Positions 1-11,338 of a DNA stretch of 64,000 nucleotides are shown here, in pieces (position 1 is the first letter of the stretch; each line of letters begins with the position of its first letter). The notes beneath the pieces are model-generated. The model worked only from the letters and a program-made list of their open reading frames with translations. It was not told the origin of the DNA and made no database searches. The DNA comes from Gari tellinella (taxonomy: Eukaryota > Mollusca > Bivalvia > Cardiida > Psammobiidae). The position numbers and the translations under genes are program-made. The stretch spans positions 19,808,479-19,872,478 of the forward strand of contig OV277861.1 in the NCBI GenBank assembly GCA_922989275.2. Reading direction: 5' to 3'.

Positions 1-252
1 TATACAGTGGAGAATCTGTTATTCTTTCCCAATAAACGCGTTTACGCTAAAACTATTATTTGCAGTGCAAACAGTTTGGAGCCAGATCAGACGCCGGGTA
101 ACCCGGCGTCTGATCAGGCTCCAAACTGTTTGCCACCAAGATAAACATGAAATATCAAAATTAACTAAATGTTGTACTTTTCTACGTTTTAGTGTTTTGC
201 GTTTGCGTACGTTTGCGTTTAAACGGGAAAGAATAACAGATTCTCCACTATA
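1..252. mobile_element. Family G MITE copy 1
   Basis: Terminal inverted repeats CAGTGGAGAATCTGTTATT and reverse, TA at both ends, GTTTGCGTTTAAACGGG-type subterminal region, and a central core 1 palindrome at 66-133 with loop GCCGGGTAACCCGGC. Confidence 0.8.
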
Positions 253-260
253 TATACACT

Positions 261-510
261 GAACCCTAGCGACGAGTACACTATTCCCCTACACTCAGTG
301 TACCTATGAAGATTACACCTGTACTATGCAAGCAGTGTAAAACTCAGATCAATGGGACACAAACAGAGGTCTCTGATCGATGTGTGCACTGTTTGTCATT
401 TTACAATATACATGTACTTGTACTGTAAACACACACACACACACACACACACACTCTAAATAGCTAAATTTGACATTAAACATTAACAGTTTCAGGGGTG
501 AATAAGACAC
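261..510. mobile_element. Family C MITE, degraded, with CA microsatellite
   Basis: Starts GAACCCTAGCGACGAG and ends TTTCAGGGGTGAATAAG, as in intact family C copies. The core is decayed. A (CA)n run of about 26 bp sits at 428-454. Confidence 0.6.
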
Positions 511-928
511 CAATGTATTCAAACCTGTAAACTCGTTGTAACAGATGGATATTGCTGTAATCAATTCATGTTTATTAGGAAGATTGTCGTGTCAAGGGTT
601 GTTTTTGACGCGGATATAGTTAACAAGCAGTCAAAAGTGGAAAGAAAATATCCTACCAAGCTGTCCTGGTATACGGACAAACTCAGCCGTGTGAGTCAGT
701 ACAATAAAATTATACATTATCATGAGCGACTATACGGAACAAACAAACTGTTTTTCCAACTGACAATGCTAAAAGGGAACATTTCATTTTGTCGTTCATT
801 AAGACATATTTTAAGACATTTTGATTCAGGTTATATTGCATTTCAACTCAATATCGTTACACCTTCCAAAAAATAAAGAGACATCACCTGGTAGGCTGGT
901 ACAGGCGATCAGTTAAAGGACAATAAAT
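511..928. other. no recognised gene or repeat
   Basis: Includes a 102-codon open frame (568-876, plus strand) with no recognisable motif, probably chance. Confidence 0.4.
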
Positions 929-1126
929 TAATAATCGAACTTCGATATCTCGAACTCGTTTAACTCGAACTATCCGATAGTTCGACATATGAACTGCATT
1001 ATTTCATTCTCGGTTAAGTCGAACATACCCATATTTCAAAGTTAAAACGTGGCTTAGCCACGTTTTAACTTTGAAATACGGGTATGTTCGACAAACCCGA
1101 CTTCGAGATATCGAAGTTCGACTGTA
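929..1126. mobile_element. pogo-like palindromic MITE
   Basis: Ends (A)TCGAACTTCGATATCTCGAA and its inverse CGAGATATCGAAGTTCG, closing ACTGTA. The arms meet at CGTGGCTTAGCCACG. These ends are typical of pogo/Tigger-type elements with TA target sites. Confidence 0.65.
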
Positions 1127-1591
1127 TTTATGATAGGTGGTCGCTTTATGCAGGATAAAAGTAATGCATCATGTTCATCTTCTGTTCTGAATTACTTTCG
1201 CCCTACATTTAGCGGCCATCTCCTTCACGATCATCATTTGTATTCGCTCAGTGATCGCTTAACACAGGTGTGACTGTACAGTAAAACCTGTCTTTTACGG
1301 CTACTAAAAAGAGGGCTAATTGATTGTTTCAAAGTCATATGGCAGCTTAAAGCCAACTATGTACAAAACATGAGGAAAGTACATCACTCACTGGATAAGA
1401 ATGCATAATACATGTACTATTGTTAGCTAATATTCATATTCTAAACGTTTATGTCCAGTTACTGGACCAAAAGAGTTATCTCTTATCTCTTTTTGTATGT
1501 TGTTAAATCGAAATTTGAGAAAAACAAAAGTTATAACAAGACTTATTAGCGTTCTAGAAGGTGTAATTTAACAGCATGTATATACTTAATT
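1127..1591. other. intergenic, partial family D end only
   Basis: A family D-like 5' end (ACAGTAAAACCTGTC then ACTAAAAAGAGGG) sits at about 1279-1325 without its partner. Nothing else is recognised. Confidence 0.4.
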
Positions 1592-1799
1592 GTATAGTAA
1601 ACCCTTTTCCATTACGAGTACTAAATTGTAATAATTATAAGATGTTTACGCCAGGTGGCTACTTAAAGCAAGGTGACAGTAAAACAGAAATCTCCTTTAG
1701 GAGCTTTCTGGTTTACTGTCACCGTGTATTAAGCTGTCACCTTTGTTATACAATAAATTAATCTTTGTTTAGTGATTGTAATAGAATGGTTTTACTGTA
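1592..1799. mobile_element. Family D MITE copy 1
   Basis: Diverged ends AGTAAACCCTTTTCCATTACG and inverse TTTTACTGTA. Core 2 palindrome with loop CTCCTTTAGGAG. Pogo-like TA ends. Confidence 0.65.
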
Positions 1800-1934
1800 A
1801 ATTATTATTGGGAATTTCTCGTTATTGCAGCCCAGGTAAACATACTATCTTAAGCGCGCTTTGTAATTGTCGTCTATAAAGTTACCAGAATTAATTTGTC
1901 TGAGTTTTCTTTTAGAAAATAACACCAGATTGTC

Positions 1935-2008
1935 AAACCGATTAGATCCAGACAACATGACCCGTATCTCGGCATCTCATCTGGATCCAAACTGTTTGCA
2001 ATATTTAT
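1935..2008. mobile_element. core 1 palindrome, degraded (family B-like)
   Basis: The right arm matches core 1 (CATCTGGATCCAAACTGTTTG). The left arm is mutated. A further half-copy lies at 2258-2302. Confidence 0.5.
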
Positions 2009-2390
2009 GGTACATGTTGTTATCACGTATCGTAAACAAGTTTGTAAAGTACATCTCGTGTACAAACATGCCAATAATTGAACCGTGCAATGATAGAGAA
2101 TGTATAGATTGACGAAACCTTATGTTAGAACTGAATTTTCATTAGGCCCAATTTTAAGACACTAAAAGTGCTAAAAATGAGTCAGGTTCGTTGCAATATA
2201 TCGATGCTCTTGGGTGAACCCTTTCAATACTATTAATTTACTCGATTTTGCAAAAATGGTTTGAGCCCGGCGGCGTCTGGTCAGAGTTCAAACCGTTTGG
2301 TATTATTTAGTTGAAAGTGAATTTCTTTTATAACATAACATCGTCTGCATTAACACTGCTATCTGTTCCATTAATACGTAAAGTATAGAT

Positions 2391-2644
2391 TTAACCCATT
2401 ACCCCATAGCCTTTTTTCTAGCTTTGAAGACAGGAGACCACTTAAAGCAGGCTGAAAGTAAGGCAGAATGTGCCTTAAGGCACATTCTGCTTTACTTTCA
2501 CCCTGCTTTAAGCTACCATATCTGCTAGGATGTAGAAAATAATTATTGTGAGACATATTCATAACTGTATAAATTGGATCTGTTTACTCATTGGAGGAAT
2601 AAATTAAAGGTGTAAAAAGGCGTATTTATGGGGTAATGGGTTAA
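2391..2644. mobile_element. Family A MITE, complete, TTAA-flanked
   Basis: TTAA plus CCCATTACCCCATAG at the left, TATGGGGTAATGGG plus TTAA at the right, and core 2 with loop GTGCCTTAAGGCAC. CCC ends with TTAA duplication are the piggyBac hallmark. Confidence 0.85.
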
Positions 2645-3033
2645 GGTGGATGGCTAAAGAAACATCGATCACTACTGTTGGATCCTGATCAGACACCGAG
2701 GTACTCGGCGACTGATTATTAAAATTAGAAACTATTTGCAAAATTGCATTTTTCGTCTATAGCGGCAAAGGGTTAAGTAAACTACATACTGTTGACGTCA
2801 AATGGTACAAATATGTCCAATGAAACAATACATTTGAACGATTTAAAGAAATTGTGAACAAAGAACTATAGTTTCGGGAACACAGTAATAACCATATCTT
2901 CATCTGTCTATAGAAATATGATACGTAATTAACCAGACACACGAGAAAGGTATGGAGAATAAGCATGTGCAGTAGGTTTATCTCGTAACAAAACTACGAC
3001 AGTTACAAGTTTGATGAAAGGTCATTGCGTCAT
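2645..3033. other. no gene; one core 1 remnant
   Basis: A short core 1-like remnant (GGATCCTGATCAGACACC) lies at 2680-2722. The remainder shows nothing recognisable. Confidence 0.4.
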
Positions 3034-3251
3034 GGGCCCGTTTCATAAAACTTCGTACGAGAAACACGATCGTAAGTCAAAACTTTAAAATACATATAAT
3101 TTCTGAGTTCTCCTTTAAACCTGTCTTATAACATCTCAGTGCTAAGAGATGTCACAAGACAGGATTAGATGGAGAATAAATAATAATTGAGACTTTTATT
3201 ATTTTAATTACGACCATTTTTGTCGTACGAAGTTTTATGAAACAGGCCCCT
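3034..3251. mobile_element. Family F MITE copy 1
   Basis: Begins GGGCCCGTTTCATAAAACTT and ends with the inverse GTTTTATGAAACAGGCCCC. The central arms (CTGTCTTATAACATCTC and inverse) are partly decayed. Confidence 0.75.
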
Positions 3252-3433
3252 GCTTCTTTGTAAACTAGTACTACTTCTCGTGGATTTTAATTGTTGTTTC
3301 AGATATTGGCTAAGATTATTAATAGCAGTTGTACTTAAAGGATAAACTCCTTTAAAATACTGGGTTCATCTTGTCTAACATTTGCGGATAGTTTGACCCT
3401 GAACAGAATCAAAAGTGCTTGTTAATCGTACAT

Positions 3434-3679
3434 GGGCCCGTTTCATAAAACTTCGTACGACAAAAACGGTCGTATAAAGTCAAAACTTTAAAATACATTT
3501 AATTTCTGATTTCTCTATTTAATCCTGTCTTGTGACATCTCTTTGGAATCGTCTTGAATAGACGATTCCAAAGAGATGTCACATGACAGGATTAGATGGA
3601 GAAATAATTGATAATTCAGACTTTTATAATCTGACTTACGATAACATTTGTCTTACGAAGTTTTATGAAACGGGCCCCT
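3434..3679. mobile_element. Family F MITE copy 2, near-perfect palindrome
   Basis: Ends GGGCCCGTTTCATAAAACTT and inverse. The centre GGAATCGTCTTGAATAGACG with its inverse forms a long hairpin. Confidence 0.8.
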
Positions 3680-4325
3680 GATATTTCTTCGGTCAAAATG
3701 TCCTAATCATTTGAACCCTAGCCACGGATATACATCTGCAACTATTACTTTTCACACCATCATCATTCACACACAAACTTATGATCTGCAAATTATTAAT
3801 CACAATCAAAAATACACAATCGTGTAGCAAGTACATTGCATTTCGTTTCCAACTTTGTATATGGTTTGTACTTATAACTATACATGTATATAACAAAAGT
3901 CCCTCAAACCAAATTTACAGTTTCTTTATCGTGTTAGTATAGATAACCAATTGTAATTTAAGGACACTGCAATGTTTTTTCCGTGTAGCAGAACATTTCA
4001 TCTGCAATAGCAAACAGACGTAACGTGGCGTCTCACCAGGGGGTCTACACTATAAATGTTATCAATGTCCCCTTTAATAGACAGTATGCATAAATGGGTT
4101 AACTATCGAGAGACTATCAGTTTACTTGTTTATCAACGATAAATTGACACCGGAAGCTAGCTAGCTATTCAGCTCTAATATTACGTTCAGTAATGCTTAC
4201 ATGCTTTGATAACACCTTAACATGCCTGGGAAACTAAGGAACTACCGCTTTAGGTGGTATATAAGACAGCCATACGGCAAAACGCATTCTCGACACTTCC
4301 AGGATGGAACCATTAATGGGGAATT
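3680..4325. other. no recognised gene or complete repeat
   Basis: AT-rich intergenic DNA. Confidence 0.4.
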
Positions 4326-4844
4326 TTAACCCTTTTCCTGCTATATATTAGCATATATACAATTCTGTAAACAGTGTTGACCAAGATCAGACAGCTCATG
4401 AAGAAGCTATCTGATCAGGTATTCACTGTTGTCATATAAGATTTGTCTAACATCAGTATCTCCTGGCGAAAGGTTTCCGGGTTTAATTAGTCGATGTTAT
4501 ACTTCAGATGGTAGATGTTTATAGTTTTATATATGGATATCCAGCGGTAGAACTTTAGAAAGGTTAAACTGTATATGTTGCATGCTTAATAATTTTCAAC
4601 TATTCCACTTTTGAATATTTGCCAATCTATATTAATTGTCAATGCTATTTTTAGAAAATATATCAGAAAAAATATAAGTACAAGTATGTAAAAACATTGA
4701 AGACCTGATCAGCGAGTACTCTGATTAGGGTGATCCTTCTATTCTGGTAAACAAATATATCTGTATAGTTTGCAAACAATGTAGATCCGATCTACACTGC
4801 TTGCAAACTATACATACTTGTTAACCTGCATAGAAAGGGGTTAA
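4326..4844. mobile_element. TTAA-flanked composite element with two core 1-like palindromes
   Basis: TTAACCCTTTTCCTGC at the left and TAGAAAGGGGTTAA at the right. Two separate inverted-repeat cores lie inside, at about 4370-4432 and 4766-4812 (TTTGCAAACAATGTAGATCC and inverse). Confidence 0.55.
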
Positions 4845-4989
4845 TTTTAACCCGTATAGTTGACTAGTGCTTGCTCTAGGTACTTTAACATAAACCTTTA
4901 TCTTGCCGTAATATCGTCTACTTTGAAATTGTCGTCTGTGATTTTTGTTACATTAAGATTTATACAGTCTTAATTAAAAAGCCTAAAGA

Positions 4990-5195
4990 AGAATGTCAAA
5001 CAGTCTGGACCAATATCAGACGCCGCGTAAAGCGGCGTCTGATCTTGGTCCAAAACATTTTCAAATAACAGACCAGTCACGATCGACAGGATAAGAGTTA
5101 AGAGCGCTAAATCCCATGTGTCCCATCATTTTGCAAACAGTTTGGATCTCGGAGTCTGATCTGGATCCAAACTGTTTGACACACATGACGCAATT
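4990..5195. mobile_element. two family B cores in close succession
   Basis: Core 1 palindromes at 4997-5063 (loop GCCGCGTAAAGCGGC) and 5133-5181, with CAGACGAC-like flanking absent or decayed. Confidence 0.55.
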
Positions 5196-5785
5196 TTCCC
5201 TCGCTCAATATGTCTCGGCTAGATTTCTATTTCAACAGACGGTATTACAACATAGCTAGGGTTACTTTTGTCGCTAAGAATAATTTAAGAAAATAGCTTT
5301 ATTTAAAGTGACTGAAAATCAAATTTGGCCTTTTTGTGAATGAATGCCAGAAGCCGGTATACACACGTAAATATTACTTAAATATAAAAAGGATTTCTTT
5401 TAAAAGTACATTTTAAAGAAGACATAATGTGCATTGTCAACGCAAGTATGCACTAGAATTGTGCCAATCATTTAGCTATATTGACCACAGAAGCACTCTG
5501 TATGTGTCGAAATTTAAAACAAAAATTCTTCTCCATCTTATAGGTCGAGCAGCAAAAGCGATTTGAAAAATCTTAAAAACTAAGATTCAGTGGTTTTCTT
5601 GTTTAATGACATATGCACGATACTGCCAAACATTTGCTTTTATTAGAGTTGATTCTATAATACATGTACACCACTTGGCTTTCAGTCTTTTTAACGATGA
5701 ACTACATATTTGAACCATGAGATATGAGTAGTATGATTATACGAAGATCGCTTTGGCAGAATGCCTGCAACCTTGCGAATCTCTT
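5196..5785. other. no recognised gene or repeat
   Basis: AT-rich intergenic DNA. Confidence 0.4.
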
Positions 5786-5966
5786 TGGCGTCAATGAGAC
5801 ATTCTGCTCAACCGCTCGGTATGTAGTCTATGTACTAATTAATGTATACGTTACCATAAGTAGTAACACAATTCTTAGGAAAATATGACGGAATTCTGCC
5901 CAACGGAACGGTATGTAGTCTATGTACTATCGATGTATACGTTACTGTAAATAGTAACACAAAAAT
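5786..5966. repeat. two-copy local tandem duplication (~100 bp unit)
   Basis: GGTATGTAGTCTATGTACTA and a following TGTATACGTTAC ... AGTAACACAA are repeated, at about 5818-5870 and 5920-5964, with several mismatches. Confidence 0.55.
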
Positions 5967-6911
5967 GTCAGCAACCTAGAAACATAGTCTGCCAAACAAG
6001 ACGCAATAGCAACACAACTATCCCGGAAGTTAAAAACCTATGAATCCCCACGTACCACAAGTATTGCTAGAAAATTGTCAAAATCATATTTATGTAGTAA
6101 CTCGAAAAAGGCTAGAAATTATTCTACATTTAAAGTCGACTTTAAAATAGGCTATCTTTGAAAACATTGCAGAATGATTTTACCACCTAGAAATAGATAA
6201 TCAATTAACAAATTAAGATGTGCCACATTGTGGGGTAGCCGATCTTTGACTTGAAACAGACAGATCATACCATGCAGTGGGAAAACGAAAATACGTTATT
6301 TGTAATTAAATAGTGTCAGAAAACCATGTAATACTTCATTGTCCGTTGTCATTGTACGAATACACTTATCAAAACATCTTAATTATTGAACATTCTGACC
6401 CGATCAGAGTCAGTTCCAAAACCTGTTTAAATATTGGTAATAGAAAGTCTTCATTTTTATGTAAATTATGTTAAATCTTGTTTTAATCTGTATTATGTTA
6501 CGTGATTAGGTCAGGCACACACAAATAATGGCGACACTCAGTTGGTCATTAAAACAAGATTGATTGATTGAGCTGGGTTTTACGGCACCGCGACACATGA
6601 ACATGATTAAAACAAGAACGAACAACCTAAAGTTTAAGGAGCACTCGCTTAATGTCTTAAAATATGATTCATACCATTCACTAAGGATAGAATATGACAA
6701 TGATTAGTAATGTCCTTGTGCGTTTTGTTTTTTAAAGCTTCATGTCACATATTTTCGCGAACACTGTAATACGTTCAAACGTTTCCTGAAGGATTTTAAT
6801 AAAAAGTAACAATGAGTCGGCAATATTTTTTAAAAGTAGGTAACGTATACAACTTTTGCTGTACTTATGCCAGCTGAACTAACTTGTTTGTGAGATTATT
6901 CTGCACACATG
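5967..6911. other. no recognised gene or repeat
   Basis: AT-rich intergenic DNA with no supported open frame. Confidence 0.4.
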
Positions 6912-7083
6912 TGTGGTTTCATAAAACTTCGTACGACAAATGATGTCGTAAGTCAGATTATAAAAGTATCACTTATTACTTATTTCTCCATCTAACCCTA
7001 TCTTGAAATCAGAAATTAAATGTACTTTAAAGGTTTAACTTACGGCCGTTTTTGTCGTACGACGTTTTATGAAACGGGCCCCT
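6912..7083. mobile_element. Family F MITE copy 3, internally deleted
   Basis: Both ends are present (GGTTTCATAAAACTTCGTAC; inverse with GAAACGGGCCCCTG) but the central hairpin is missing. Confidence 0.65.
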
Positions 7084-7429
7084 GGTGTTCATCTGGGTTA
7101 AGTTTTAGGCCCGACACTTGTTCTCGTATATTTGTTAATGACATAGATAATGTACATGTAATATCAAATCATTATCCAGAAATGTGTAGATTACTGTTAG
7201 GTGTATCGTTCAGTTGCTACTGATTTAGCCATACAAGTTTTACATCAAGATATTAATAATATAATATTATGTAAATGGTCCAAAGACTAACAGAAAGTGT
7301 TCAATATAAATACATACAAATCACTTCACTTAGCTAGTAACCATTGCAATTTTAATTACATAATGGAAGGACAAATTTTGCAATCTTGTTACAGAAGAGA
7401 CTGACATAGGAGTTGGTATATCTCTCTTT

Positions 7430-7556
7430 CAATGCGTTTAACTACGGTCTTTGTTGTTTCGCTATAGGTTGTTTCGGTCTCTTTTTTTTTTTTTTTTTAA
7501 AAATAGGTCGTTTCGGTCCATTTGGTGGGTTGTTTGGGGTCTCACAATCTGGAACC
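7430..7556. repeat. GTTTCGGTC-rich repeat with poly(T)
   Basis: Repeated GGTTGTTTCGGTC and GGTCGTTTCGGTCC motifs flank an 18-base T run. A related GGGCCGTTT motif cluster occurs at 62177-62225. Origin not recognised. Confidence 0.35.
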
Positions 7557-7819
7557 TATACCAATATCTAACCTGCATTAAATGCTGTTCAAACAGTATT
7601 TACAAAACCTGATTTAATATTTTAGATATTAAATCTAGCACATAATGATATTATTAATTAATAAATATTCATTTAAGTGGTAAAAGTCTGAGTTTAAATC
7701 CAGATCAAAACTGCAAAAATACGGCATTTACAAGAAGTTGCATCCATACCAGATTAATTGTTAGATATCTGAAAAAATAGCGTGGTTGTAGAGAGCTTTA
7801 TGTTGGCATCAAAATGATT

Positions 7820-8320
7820 TAACCCTTATAGTGACGAGCGCTACCCAACAGCCGGTTTCAAACAGTTTGAATTCCGATCAAACGTCGAGTAGCTCGACGT
7901 CTGAGCCGGATCCAAACTGTTTGGCACTCATGTCGATGTCCGCAGATATACTGACATTGAAAGGGCCTCCATGGCCTAGTGGTATAGTCACTGTATCACT
8001 AAGCTACTTGCCGCTGTGAGTTCGAAACCCTGTAGGGTCGTTCGGATATTTCATGTGGGGAAGCCTTCCAGCTGGCTTGCGGAAGGTCGGTTGGTCTACC
8101 CAGTTGCCGATTTGTGCCTTAAACAGTGCATAAAGGGCTTATGGTGTCTTCCTCCGCCTGTAATTAGCTGAACGTCGCAATGTGACTGAAATAATGTTTA
8201 AAGCGACGAAAAATCATAACATAACTGACATTGAAAGAATAACGTAGACACCAACAATTACAGAGGAGATAATATCATTATGGTGCATCGTGATAGGAGT
8301 AAAACAGACAATGAAGTTTA
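7820..8320. mobile_element. Family B MITE interrupted by a SINE
   Basis: Starts TTAACCCTTATAGTGACG, with core 1 at 7859-7924 (loop GTCGAGTAGCTCGAC). The SINE at 7964-8223 sits in its right half. Confidence 0.55.
7964..8223 (+). mobile_element. tRNA-derived SINE with perfect 14-bp target-site duplication
   Basis: Box A-like TGGCCTAGTGG and box B GAGTTCGAAACCC lie in the first 75 bp. A conserved body follows (GAAGCCTTCCAGCTGGC, GGAAGGTCGG, TCTACCCAG), then an A-rich tail. The flanking ACTGACATTGAAAG occurs at both 7950-7963 and 8224-8237. The body resembles the conserved central domain of metazoan SINE superfamilies, but I cannot name the family with certainty. Confidence 0.82.
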
Positions 8321-8321
8321 T

Positions 8322-8557
8322 TTAACCCATTACGCTATAACCTGTTTCTAGATTTGAAAAAAGGTGACCACTTAAAGCAGTTTGAAACTAAAGCAGAATG
8401 CACCTTTCGGCCTGCTTTAATCTAACATCTGATGAAATAAAATATAAAACTTTTTTTTTATCGGACGTATTTATGACTGTCTAAATTTGAACTATGTTTT
8501 TCAATTGAGGAATAAATTAATGGCGTAAAAATGCGTATTTATGGGATAATGAGTTAA
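8322..8557. mobile_element. Family A MITE, right arm of core decayed
   Basis: TTAACCCATTACGCTATAAC at the left and TATTTATGGGATAATGAGTTAA at the right. Its right TTAA is also the left TTAA of the next element. Confidence 0.75.
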
Positions 8558-8730
8558 CCCGTTGCCTGCCGATCGCGACTTCACTGTTTTTTGCAAACAG
8601 TTTGGATCCAGATCAGAAGTCACGTAACGCGATATTGGTCCAACCTGTTCGACAATCGTACTAAGTTTCATCTAAATTTAACCGACTTTGTTGACAACAT
8701 TTCAAAGCAGACGACGGGACAAGGGTTTAA
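8554..8730. mobile_element. Family B MITE sharing its TTAA with a family A copy
   Basis: TTAACCCGTTGCCTGCCGATC at the left and GCAGACGACGGGACAAGGGTTTAA at the right. Core 1 at 8597-8654 is partly decayed. Confidence 0.7.
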
Positions 8731-9255
8731 CTGGATCCCAGCTGCTATGTATGTTGCGTAGTTACGACTTTCAATCCGGGTTGAGCCTGTTCGTGAATAG
8801 GGCAAAACTCTCGTCGAAACTGATTTTTTATGGGCGTGGCACGGCAAAGGTCGCTGGACATTGAAGACAATTATCAGAACAGAGCAGAACAGAATATATA
8901 AGTGCTATTGACGTGTACATAGTATATTAATATACTAGTCTCATCAATGAACCCCTGTGACGACAAGTTAACTTTTGACAGGTGTCGTGAGGATATGGCA
9001 AAGAAGAGAAATAGCTCCATATCATCTAACTGTACACATGTGGACTAATTAATATACATACAACATAATAGTACGAATGTAACTTATATCATTTGGAAAG
9101 ATATAGCAAATGAGACACGCAGTGTTATAAAGAGGCACGCTTCCAATGAGCGAGTTATATTCACCCTTTCGCTGCATTGACGTTATCAATTTTAAACAAT
9201 TGTCGTTTGCTTTTGTTTCTCTAATTTGTTTTGACTTAAGAGATATTGAAATTAG
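8731..9255. other. no recognised gene or repeat
   Basis: AT-rich intergenic DNA. Confidence 0.4.
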
Positions 9256-9258
9256 TAT

Positions 9259-9565
9259 GAAACAATTTGGATCCTGATCAGACGCCGCGTCATTCTCAAA
9301 GCTATTTGCTAATAACCATTTGTACTCTGGTTAAGGCAGTTAAGAGATTAAACACTTTGTTGGCAAAATTCCATGACCTTGACAGCATATTTTCATAGTA
9401 CATGTATACATGTATAATGAAAGATGATTCATACTTCCTAGAAAATTTAAATTTTAGTAATTATGTTACAATTGGTAGATTTATACATTTTGCAAACAAC
9501 CTTCGAATTCTAAGAAGACGCTCGGTAAAACAGCGCCTCACTGAAATCCAAACTGTTTGACACAT
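9259..9565. mobile_element. two degraded core 1 remnants
   Basis: Remnants at 9262-9310 (GGATCCTGATCAGACGCC) and 9490-9563 (GCAAACAACC ... AATCCAAACTGTTTG). Confidence 0.45.
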
Positions 9566-9891
9566 TGATTACCTTTTAATTAACCCAAACGGCGATAACA
9601 GTAAAGATGAAGTTTTAAGAACTATCTCAACGGTGATTTCAGCAGTAAGGTTCAACATGACTCGACCGAACTATAGGTATAAACTAGTACTCATTAGCAG
9701 ACACATATGTAAATTGGTCAATCGAGGCGACCTGTTTATTTTTGTAAATACTAAAAATTGAATACTTACCAATACTACATGTATAGTTGGGTTTTTTGTT
9801 TCCGAAAATAGTTGTCGCCACACAATATATCTTTTTTCCTTGGCGCCATGGCATTTATCGCAGACGACCACGCCCTACCTCCTGCGTGCTA

Positions 9892-10229
9892 CAGTGAAAC
9901 CCCTCCAAACTGAACCTCTAAATACCGGAATTCTCTCTAAACCGGACAAAAGCTTTGGTCCCGTTTCCAATCCTTCTTATCTTTTACCTTTTACACCATA
10001 AATATGCCATTTTACGTCTTTGGTTTATTCCTACACTGAAGAATCTAGCAGACGATATCTTAAAGCAGGTTGAAAGTAAAGCAGAATGTTTTAAGTGGTC
10101 AGCTATGTTCCATACTCGAAACAAGCTATTTGGTAATGGTTAAAGGTAAAACCCCTCTAAACTGGAAACCCCTCTAAATCGGACATTTTTGTTGTCCTCA
10201 CACATGTCCGGATTATAGGGGTTTCACTG
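9892..10229. mobile_element. pogo-like element interrupted by a family A fragment
   Basis: CAGTGAAACCCCTCCAAACT at the left, inverse GGATTATAGGGGTTTCACTG at the right, TA on both sides. The middle (about 9965-10146) is family A-like sequence including a core 2 arm. Confidence 0.65.
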
Positions 10230-10317
10230 TATATGGTTGTCGTCTGCTAAATATGTTGTCTGCTACAATTCTCAAAGTTGATTTATTTACATTTATTTCA
10301 GAAAATATCATCAGAAT

Positions 10318-10387
10318 AACAAGCAAGTTTGGATCCAGATGAGACGCCGAGTTACTCGGCTTCTCATCTGGATCCAAAAAGTTTTCA
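10318..10387. mobile_element. core 1 palindrome (family B)
   Basis: Arms AAGTTTGGATCCAGATGAGA and inverse. Loop GCCGAGTTACTCGGC. Confidence 0.65.
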
Positions 10388-10446
10388 ATAATATCGCAAA
10401 TAGCCAGCAGAAGACTAAGACACCAGATGACAGACGCATATACGAT

Positions 10447-10699
10447 TTATCCCAGTACCCCATAAATACCCCTTTTACGCCTTTAATATATTCCTGCACT
10501 AAAGAAAATAGTTCCACTTCATGCAGTCATGAATATGTACAAAAAAATATTTTCTATATCCTAGCCGATGGTTGGTGAGAGCAGCCTGAAAGTAAAGCAG
10601 AAGAGGCCTAATGCCCATTCTGCTTTACCGTCAACCTTCTTTAAGTTGTCACCTGTCTTAAATACTATAGAAATAGGCTATTATGGGGTAGTGGGTTAA
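10447..10699. mobile_element. Family A MITE
   Basis: Left end decayed (TTATCCCAGTACCCCATA). Right end TATTATGGGGTAGTGGGTTAA. Core 2 present. Confidence 0.75.
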
Positions 10700-11338
10700 A
10701 TAATTGCTAGTAACTTAATAAGTGTTGATTTACAACAACAGAAAATGTCAAATACTCTTTTCTATTGTTTTGTCTTTTTTTAGAAGCGACGTCCGGGGTT
10801 TCAATTAGTACAATAGTAGCCAGTACATCTAGACTAGATGAGAAGAATGAACAAACGTTTGCCCGAGTTTGGCCATTAACAAAGATATTAGGGAAATATA
10901 GAAAAGACTATAAACATATACATTAAGTACATACATCACAAAGCAGCAATAGGGTATGTTTACGCAATTAGAAAATGACATAATTTTGAAAAATTTATAA
11001 TACTATTTTTAGCATAAACACGCTTTTTGGGGGAAGAATAACATCTTCTCTACTGTAGCTGATTGCATATAAATGGTACTCGTAACTATTATGTTCAGTT
11101 TGTATACATCAGATCTATTTGTAACAATTAAACCAGGTAAAAAGACAGGTTACATATGTTTTATTCCTATCTATCGTGATTTTTTCTTGGAATTGTTTGG
11201 ATATTTCAATGTGAATATTGAATCCACCCACCAATACCACTATTTCTGTCGTCGATATTTGGAAGAAGCCTCTATGACATAGTGGTTAACCCTTACACTT
11301 CACATGCACACAGTACTCACATTTGCGAACATCTCTTT
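10700..11338. other. no recognised gene or repeat
   Basis: AT-rich intergenic DNA. Confidence 0.4.

Noticed and set aside
7964..8040. Functional tRNA gene
   Set aside because: Boxes A and B are present but the unit is flanked by 14-bp duplications and followed by a SINE body.
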